NCBI GenBank assembly: GCA_022496805.1
Contig: CM040101.1
Coordinates: 2,606,501-2,670,500, forward strand
Reading direction: 5' to 3'
DNA length: 64,000 nucleotides
DNA from: Pohlia nutans
Lineage: Eukaryota; Streptophyta; Bryopsida; Bryales; Mniaceae
The stretch's first letter is position 1, and each line of letters opens with the position of its first letter. Below the pieces are notes generated by a model. That model had not been told where the DNA came from, made no database searches, and saw only the letters and a program-made list of their open reading frames with translations. The position numbers were made by a program, and so were the translations under genes. This document shows, piece by piece, positions 57,390 to 64,000 of the stretch.

Positions 57390-58779
57390 TTAACCCTTTA
57401 GTGCCCAGGTAACCACTAAGTGGTCACTAGATCACAAGAAAATGAAATGCTGTAAAATCAGTGAACCATCTCAGTCTGGTGTCTGAAGTTCAGATGTGTA
57501 ACTTTTGATTCTACAGATGATGCAAAAAGAAATTTTAGAATTTGACTTTCTTAGATATCCAAATACCCATGTACAAAACACCAAAATATTGCAAATACCT
57601 CAAAATACAGCAAATATTTACAAATATAGCATATGTACTATGTTGTATTTATAGTGTTTGGAAGTTTGTTTTCTCGTTTTTTTTTTGGGATTGTGTTCTC
57701 TTGTTTATGTTCCATTAGTGTGTGTATTCCAATCTTGATCCATTTACCAACTCCTTTCTTATTTTAACGTATAAATTTTGTCCTAAACCGTACATGGATA
57801 AGTCACTCTCACTTATAAAATTCACAATAATTATGTATGAGTCCGTTCTTGACATGAAAGATTGCAATGGAGAGGTGGTGGCACAAGTCATTGCTGAACA
57901 TCTTCACTTTCATGTTTGAAAATTTAACCCAAATTCTAATTAACCTTGAAGTCACACACCCCCAAAAATCTCATTTTTGAGTGTGCATGATACAGTTCAA
58001 AGACACACTATGATCTTTCAATCCAACGGTCCGATCTTATCAAGATTTAACTGACACTTGTTTCATTAAGCTATGCTTACATTTATACGGTTGGATTCTA
58101 TTAACCCCTAAACGTCCCAGGGTATCGCCAGAATTGACAGTTTGAGAAAAATCATTATAAAATGCTATTTAGAAGAATATTTCAGAACTGTTATACAAAT
58201 GAAATTTGTAGATATTGAATTTTACGTTCCATCCCTACGGTTAGATTCACCAACGCCATCACTGTTATTTTATTATAAAATTTCAAAGTTATAATTATAA
58301 TTTCCTTCTAAATTTGATTACAAATAAAATATTGATATTTTTTGAGTGAAATTTGTTGGAATGGATTTGAAATGAGATACTCTTGAAATGGTGATTTTTG
58401 GAAAATTTTGTGTTACTTCAATTTATGACCTCATTTTAGCAAGCTTACTTTTGAACTAAAGTCAATGCAATTTTGGCTTGGTCAACTGCTTGACATACTT
58501 CCACATTTGTAATCTAAAAAAACTATGTACGCTAGTAACACCAAATCCAACTGTTAGATAGGACAATAACTTCATAAAGTATTTTCAAAAAATTGAATGA
58601 GTTTCATTCATGAAGTAATGTGAGTGTAGTGTGAGTTGGAATCTGTTCATCGTCCAGAAACTGGACGCTGGGACGTTTAGGGGTTAATAGTATCCCGAAT
58701 TTCAGCAGAGAAAGTTTTTAAAAAATATCACCCAAAAACTGTGGTTTCTCTAGAACCACCCTGGGCACTAAAGGGTTAA
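57390..58779. mobile_element. TTAA-type MITE, family M5, with nested MITE
   Basis: TTAACCCTTTAGTGCCCAGG and CCTGGGCACTAAAGGGTTAA-like ends. It is the reverse-oriented paralogue of 17645-18434. It is interrupted by 58101-58687; without that it is about 807 bp. The plus frame at 57722-57919 is not a gene. Confidence 0.88.
58101..58687. mobile_element. Nested TTAA-type MITE, M1-like, 587 bp
   Basis: Perfect 20-bp inverted ends, TTAACCCCTAAACGTCCCAG and CTGGGACGTTTAGGGGTTAA. The body is related to 4769-5341. The paralogous host copy has a single TTAA at 17738-17741 in matching context (ACTATTAATAG against CCATTAATAG). This shows directly that TTAA was duplicated. Confidence 0.93.
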
Positions 58780-59295
58780 AAACTAGCATTAGACCCACTG
58801 CTTGAGGTTGACTGCTGGGCTCGCTCTAAAAGACAGCAAATATGAAAAGATAACATCAAAGGAGGAATGGCGTAAAAGAAATGACAAAGTTGTAAAGATA
58901 AGTTAAAACCAATCAGATAAAACTCAATAAAGAAAAGGATAACCGATAAAGTCCGGTGGCCATCCTGCGCAACAGAGCCCGCGATGAGGCTTCTTATAAA
59001 GCCTGCTTTGCTTATCAATTCTTCAAGTCCAATCCTCGCATTGAATTGCGGCGCCCAATTCCTCTCTGGCGTCCAATTCCACAAGTTTCGATGGCCACCA
59101 CATTGTCGTTCTGAAGCAGAAACGCACTTGCAATAGTTCCCTTTTTTGTTAACACGACGCTTGATCTGTTTCGTACCAAAAGGAGCTGCAGCCATCCATT
59201 CAGTATGTAGTTTGTAATCTTCCATTCAATTAGCAGGAATCCGCGTTGCAGGAATCCGCGTTGCAGGAATCCGCGTTGCAGGTGTTGGGTTATCG
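58780..59295 (+). promoter_or_regulatory. Upstream region of the isochorismate synthase gene
   Basis: About 500 bp between a MITE and the start codon at 59296. A tandem 15-mer, CAGGAATCCGCGTTG, is repeated three times at 59234-59279, just before the start. A minus-strand frame (59225-58776, 149 codons) has no known domain and its stop lies at the MITE end, so I do not call it a gene. A divergent transcript cannot be excluded. Confidence 0.45.
59234..59279 (+). repeat. Three 15-bp repeats in the ICS leader
   Basis: CAGGAATCCGCGTTG occurs three times head to tail, followed by CAGGTGTTG. It lies 17-62 bp before the start codon, so it is probably in the leader. A reading frame through it repeats QESAL and could extend the N-terminus only from a different start. 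Confidence 0.9.
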
Positions 59296-62200
59296 ATGGC
59301 GGGCGCGCTGGATTTGGCGGGGCTCAGCTTCATGGCGCGTCCCGTGGTCGCAGCAGCATTGCGGGTGCCGGGGGTTATTCAGGTGCGGCGCCGGAGAGTG
59401 TTTGGAGCTGAATTGTGCCCTGGATTGTTGCGGAGGGGAGCTGCTGTCGTCGTCAGGGCGCAAGCTCGCGAGGAGGGCGGCGTATTGTTGGATTTGAAAA
59501 ATGGCGGGGTGTATTGTGACGATGATGTTTATGATGAGGAAGAGCAGAACGTGTCTGAGGCGGCCGTGCAGGTGTTCGCTGAGATGGGGATCACTGTGGC
59601 TCGCCACGATCTTCCTCCTTCGCTACTCTCCGGTACGTGAATTTTGCGTCTCTCACCCAATTTCGGTGTCGAGAGACTTTGTTCTTGTTCTGATTACAAT
59701 GCTATGCGCTTCGTATCTCCATAACATTATTCTTAACGCCCTTGGAACTTCCGAAATAATTAAATTCTGGAACACAATAGAGTTATCCTAAAACTCAAAA
59801 GCATTTCATCTTGTTTCATCTTTTTAATGGAAACAGGTTGAAATTCTTACAGATTTTTGAATATCTTTTTTAGTTAAAGGATAACTCTAATCCGTTAGAG
59901 CCACATTCTCAATAGTTTACAATTTTCAAGCTGACAGTCCCGGTTCTCAATTGTTTAGAAATTTTCTAGCTCCACGTGTCAGTTCTCTACAGTATTTGAA
60001 TTTTTTAAATTTGAGGCTACAGTGGAGGTGAGTGGTCCCAACTGCTCTTAAATGTTAATTCTCCGTGGAGATTTCGACTGAATGAACAAGGTCGAAATTG
60101 ACAGAAACCAAACGCTAATGCACAAGAGTCAGGGACTTGGGCATAACGGTAGAGATTACCGCATCGATCCTGAATCATGCCGCAGTTGATAGTGATAACT
60201 TGGTGGTGTTATGCAGAGGTGACAACCTTTCTTGGTGGAGTGGCAAAGAAATATGGAGTCAGGGATTTTGATTCCACTGTGGCGAGGAAGCGCTTCTTCC
60301 AAATTTACATGGAAAAGGTGCATTTGTAATGAATGAACATAATGGAAAACCATTCATTCAAATCACAGTGATTGAGATGCCCGCATTCGAATGATCAGTT
60401 CAATTTTATTACTGACTCTGAAATCTTGATTGCAGTCACGTCAGAAACGCCAGGAGGGTATGGGCATGGAGGAATTGAACAGTGATTTCTCGGGGTTAGG
60501 GCTTTCGGAAGTACCGGTTTGCATTTGCCAGACTCGGACTCTAGACCCGGTTCTTTCTCTGAGTGATGCACTGCCTGTGCTCCAAGGCGCTTTGAATGAT
60601 CTAGAGAATGTTACACCTTCTGCAAGTGGGATCGTTCGCATTCAGGTGTGTTTCTTGTTCCCAGCCTCTAATTAGTAGCGATTGAATTCCTTCTATGGTT
60701 CCCCACGAAAAACCAATAAAAAGATAACCTACATGTCTAATAGAACTATAAGCTAAAAGTCTTTTGACTTTGTTTAGAGCCATTGCAGCCAATGCTCCTA
60801 AGATCATAGAAGCAATGCTGTAAAAGAAAATAGCTAGAGATTTTGGCTCTCATGTACGTGACCTTTGACTGTGTGTGTGATCTCATGCTTCATCCCACTG
60901 TTGCTATTCTTTTAGGTGCCGTTACCTCCCGGCATCAAAGCGTTGGAATGGCTGCAAGGTCAACCCAAAAGCTTACGTTCATCGAGAACGTACTTCTCTT
61001 CTCGAGCTCCACGAGGGGATAACGACGAGTATTCAGCGCCTCAGGTAACCTGATTTCTTTTGTTGGCTAATTTTAGCCAAATTGCTACAGAAAATTTGGG
61101 CTGGCTAATTGATACGAAGGATTTTTGAAAAGAAAAAGGAATAATAGCCAGATTTGCTACATGGAGTCAAGATGTGTAGCCTCTTTAAACCTAGGTATCA
61201 CCCAGGTATTGCCTACGTAGCACCTAGGTAGCACATGTGTATTGCCCTGATATTACCTACATATTAATATGAAAAGAGCATCCATGGAGCCTGGATTGCT
61301 CTTCAAGCCATGGAAAAGTAGCAAAAATGCTAAACTGTCCCCTGACAAAAAAGAATCACTGCTCAGGTTCAGGATGTCGATGAATGTGACTTCCGTGCCG
61401 TGGCCGGTATCGGTGCAGCAGTCCTCTTCCAGGACCACAGAAAATTCTCTAAGAGCCATTGGTCAGCCATACAAAGGTACTACGTCAATTTACTGTGCAA
61501 ATGTGCATCACTTACAGCACTAGACTTCTCCTTTTAGGGATTTTGCAAACGCTGTGTCAAAACTTTGGCTCAAGTGTATTCTAGGATTCTCGAAGTAGAG
61601 GAAGGATACCCAAGCGCTTTTAAATTTTAGGCATCTGAAATGTAAGGTACCGAATTTCTTTGAGGGCAGTTCGTTGGTGCTTGCCCTTTCAAATTACGAA
61701 TATCATATGTGAGTAAGTGCGCAACCAGAGTTTGTATGTTGAGGGAGTTGTTCAGTGAAAAAATGTTATGATATTTATTGTAACTGTGGCCTTGTCCTTT
61801 TTTCTGTATTTTTCTAGGTTTTTGGGAAAGGGAGCCCCTGAGATTAAAGTGTTTGGAGCAATGCGATTCAATCCACAGGAGGTGCCGGCAGAAGAGTGGA
61901 AATCGTTTGGGTCTTTCTATTTTCTGATTCCCCAGGTAGGTGTTCTACAAATTCTGAAATACTTACCTTCTACAGATATACATCTCTGATTTACATTCAG
62001 CATCGATGTTCTGGTCATGACATCTATATATTTAGTTTTGTTTGTGAACATTCTGGATCCATTGGGTTTGAGATATTGAATTTCACAAGTTTGGATACCA
62101 CAGATATGACAATGACAGAGGCCATATTAGTTGGAATGAGTGCAGCTTTAGAATGATTTAGGGTTGGAAGATCTGTATATATAGTTTCAAGGACACCACC

Positions 62201-64000
62201 GACAAGATTCATTATGATGTGCATTGCTTTCACAGGTTGAGTTTTGTGAGAATGAGGGATGTTCCATACTTGCAGTATCGGTAGCTTGGGATACTGCATT
62301 ACATCGGTCCTTTGAAGCAGCTGTCAAGGTGGCGTCGGAGACGCTAAATCAGGTAATCAGCCCGAACACATTGGTTTGCCTTATCATCAACTTGGAGTGG
62401 TAACTTTCTGTTTTAATTCTTTTGCCAACGAGCTTCGTGGAGTGTGTTTTTGATCATTTTCCATAGATGAATGTGATTTTTTATTCAAAACCTCTAATTG
62501 AGAGTCATTTCCAAGACTAGAATATGAAGTTTTGCAATAGGAAAACCATTAACTTTTTTCTTTTTCCAATTTTTTTGTTAACTTTAAAAATAGACAATGG
62601 CGATCCTCTCAAATAGAAAAATTGTAGGATCTTGTTTAACTCTTAAGTTTGACGAACATTACATTATGGTGCCATGGCACTTACGATTTAATCATCAGTA
62701 ATCTGTTTATTGTTCACATGAAGCCCAAAATTACTGATTCGATAATTGGATGCACAGATATCCAGTTACTTTGGAAGCGAAGGTGGGCAACGGATGGTGT
62801 CTGTGGAGAGTAAAGATCATATGCCCTGTGAAAGTTTGTGGCACCGAGAAGTGTGTAACACGTTGCAAAAAATCACAGAAGGCGAAAAGTTCAACACATC
62901 CGATGACAGACTTTCCAAGGTTTTTCACTTGTTGCATTTCCTCTAAGACAGAGTTGAGCAATGTCTCTTTAGTACTGGAGTAGGGAAGCATTTTATTAGG
63001 TGTCGTTTTTGCTTCAAGATTATTCATCTAAACCTGTTTGCAGGTTGTAATGGCCAGGAGAACCAGACTACAGCTCAGCGACGATGTAGACGCCCTTACG
63101 TTGCTTGCATCACTTCAGGTGCGTAGCTTAGCTAAAAAATGGTGCTTTCTGCCTTCTGGTATATTTTTGTTGATAGTTTGAACATGTGTCACTACCTAAT
63201 CTAAGTTGTAGGGCTCAGTTCTAAATAATTGTCTATGCAGGCAAAAGATCCCAGTGCATATCAGTTTTGTATCCAGCTCCCAGATGGCACCTCCTTCATA
63301 GGTAGCACCGTAAGTCACAACTCTGCTTTTCTCCTCGAATTGTCACTTTTTTGATAGTTGATTTTGATCTTTCAACATAGTACAGTCTGACTTCCGATTT
63401 TCAGAAAATTGATGCCATTTGTGGATAACTTACTGTGTATGACATAGTGTACTTGACCAAGGATTCATGGTTTGAAAATGACCAATTCAATCATCATATT
63501 GTGAATTTTTTTAGTTCAGATGGGGTCAAATTTTATATCATTATAATCAATAAAGAACATTGCATTTGTTAGTCAAAAATTAGACTAAAGAAAATCCCTA
63601 TGTGACCTCCTCAAAACTCGTCAAGAAAACGTGAGGCCCAATTTGAGGCCCAAATTGGAACTCTTGGTCCTTTAGGGGCTAATTGTGGCATGCCGAAAGC
63701 TCGTTCATGCACTCGTTCTGGGTTGTAGGCTACTATAATTTAGAAAACTATATTGTTGAAGTTGCTTCATACACCTACACTATTTTATATAGTAAATAAG
63801 AACATACCCTTGCAAGTCCATCGATATTATGTGAAGCCACATTAAATTTAAAAATTGACATCATTTTAATTTTTGAATATAACTATTATGGAATCTTCCA
63901 ATTAATCATCACAGTATTTGATAACCGAGACTAATTAGAATGAGGAACTGACGATCGGCGTGTTCTGAATCACATGGCAGCCGGAAAGATTGTTTGTTCG
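59296..64000 (+). CDS. ICS: Isochorismate synthase, 5' part, eleven exons
   Basis: Converts chorismate to isochorismate in plastids, feeding phylloquinone (and in some plants salicylate) synthesis. Proposed exons: 59296-59632, 60217-60317, 60436-60645, 60916-61044, 61367-61476, 61818-61935, 62236-62352, 62758-62919, 63044-63118, 63241-63309 and 63981 onwards. All are GT-AG and phases agree, giving about 483 codons before the window ends. The N-terminus is Arg/Ala-rich (RVPGVIQVRRRRVFGAELCP), typical of a transit peptide. Conserved stretches include VPLPPGIKALEWLQGQPKS, FRAVAGIGAAVLFQ, VFGAMRFNPQEVPAEEWKSF, GSFYFLIPQVEF, VVMARRTRLQLSDDVDAL and PERLFV. The catalytic C-terminal part, perhaps 200 residues, lies beyond the window. 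PHYLLO-type fusions share this domain, so a fusion downstream is possible. Intron 3 holds a nad2 fragment and intron 10 a MITE. Confidence 0.88.
60674..60850 (-). pseudogene. nad2: Mitochondrial nad2 fragment (NUMT) in ICS intron 3
   Basis: The minus strand translates without interruption as part of NADH dehydrogenase subunit 2: IFFYSIASMILGALAAMA, then NKVKRLLAYSSI, HVGYLFIGFS and GTIEGIQSLL. The reading breaks off abruptly at both ends (about 60850 and 60674). It is a mitochondrial-to-nuclear DNA insertion, not a functional gene. The open frame suggests recent transfer, though the piece is short. Confidence 0.85.
63448..63682. mobile_element. Degraded M7 MITE in ICS intron 10
   Basis: GACCAAGGATTCATGGTTTG, the phrase AGTTCAGATGGGGTCAAATT, then TTATATCATTATAATC, AAGAACATTGCAT, and the end TTGGTCCTTTAGGGGCTAA match 31747-31985. 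The left end has lost the TTAACCCC start. It lies wholly within the intron and should not affect coding. Confidence 0.7.

Noticed and set aside
58776..59225. 149-codon minus frame divergent from isochorismate synthase
   Set aside because: Its stop falls at a MITE end, it has no recognised domain, and it covers the likely ICS promoter. Kept only as a remark.

Overview
The window is nuclear DNA of a land plant. The evidence is a two-domain B3 protein gene, a plastid-targeted isochorismate synthase gene with GT-AG introns, a mitochondrial nad2 fragment inserted in one of its introns, CACTA and hAT elements, and telo-box-like AAACCCTAA motifs. The sparse genes, AT-rich background and dense repeats suggest a repeat-rich genome. 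I cannot name the species, and a non-seed plant is only a guess.

Layout. 1-26.2 kb is almost entirely repeats: tandem ~0.5 kb modules, a minisatellite, foldback elements, a ~0.8 kb tandem array interrupted by three transposons, and many TTAA-flanked MITEs. A small non-repeat island at 10.8-13.5 kb may hold minus-strand exons cut off by a MITE. 26.2-30.6 kb is a genic island with a five-exon B3 gene of about 415 codons. 30.6-35.8 kb is repeats again, with a non-repetitive island at 33.8-34.7 kb.

35,791-51,608 is the most unusual part. It is a 15.8 kb unit bounded by a 34-bp terminal inverted repeat (31/34 identical). It carries three decayed genes: a transposase-like gene (+, 37.0-44.4 kb), a coiled-coil and Cys-rich protein gene (+, 46.2-47.9 kb) and an unidentified gene (-, 50.8-49.7 kb). 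Two younger insertions split the transposase-like gene. One is a 234-bp CACTA MITE with target duplication AGC. The other is a GC-rich 3,999-bp insertion with TG...CA ends and target duplication CAGAA. Removing both in silico, keeping one target copy each, rejoins the reading frame exactly. The 3,999-bp insertion carries its own minus-strand frame of about 820 codons, interrupted only by four TAG codons before a TAA.

51.6-57.4 kb holds an intact hAT-type transposase gene (743 codons) preceded by a very long pure GTT/TTG repeat. 57.4-58.8 kb is a MITE with a second MITE nested in it; a paralogue at 17.6 kb keeps the empty site and shows that TTAA is duplicated on insertion. 59.3-64 kb is the 5' part of the isochorismate synthase gene: eleven exons, the last cut by the window end, with a nad2 fragment in intron 3 and a MITE in intron 10.

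The host genes are two unrelated single loci, a transcriptional regulator and a plastid enzyme that acts on chorismate. Everything else is layered mobile DNA whose order of insertion can be read from nesting.
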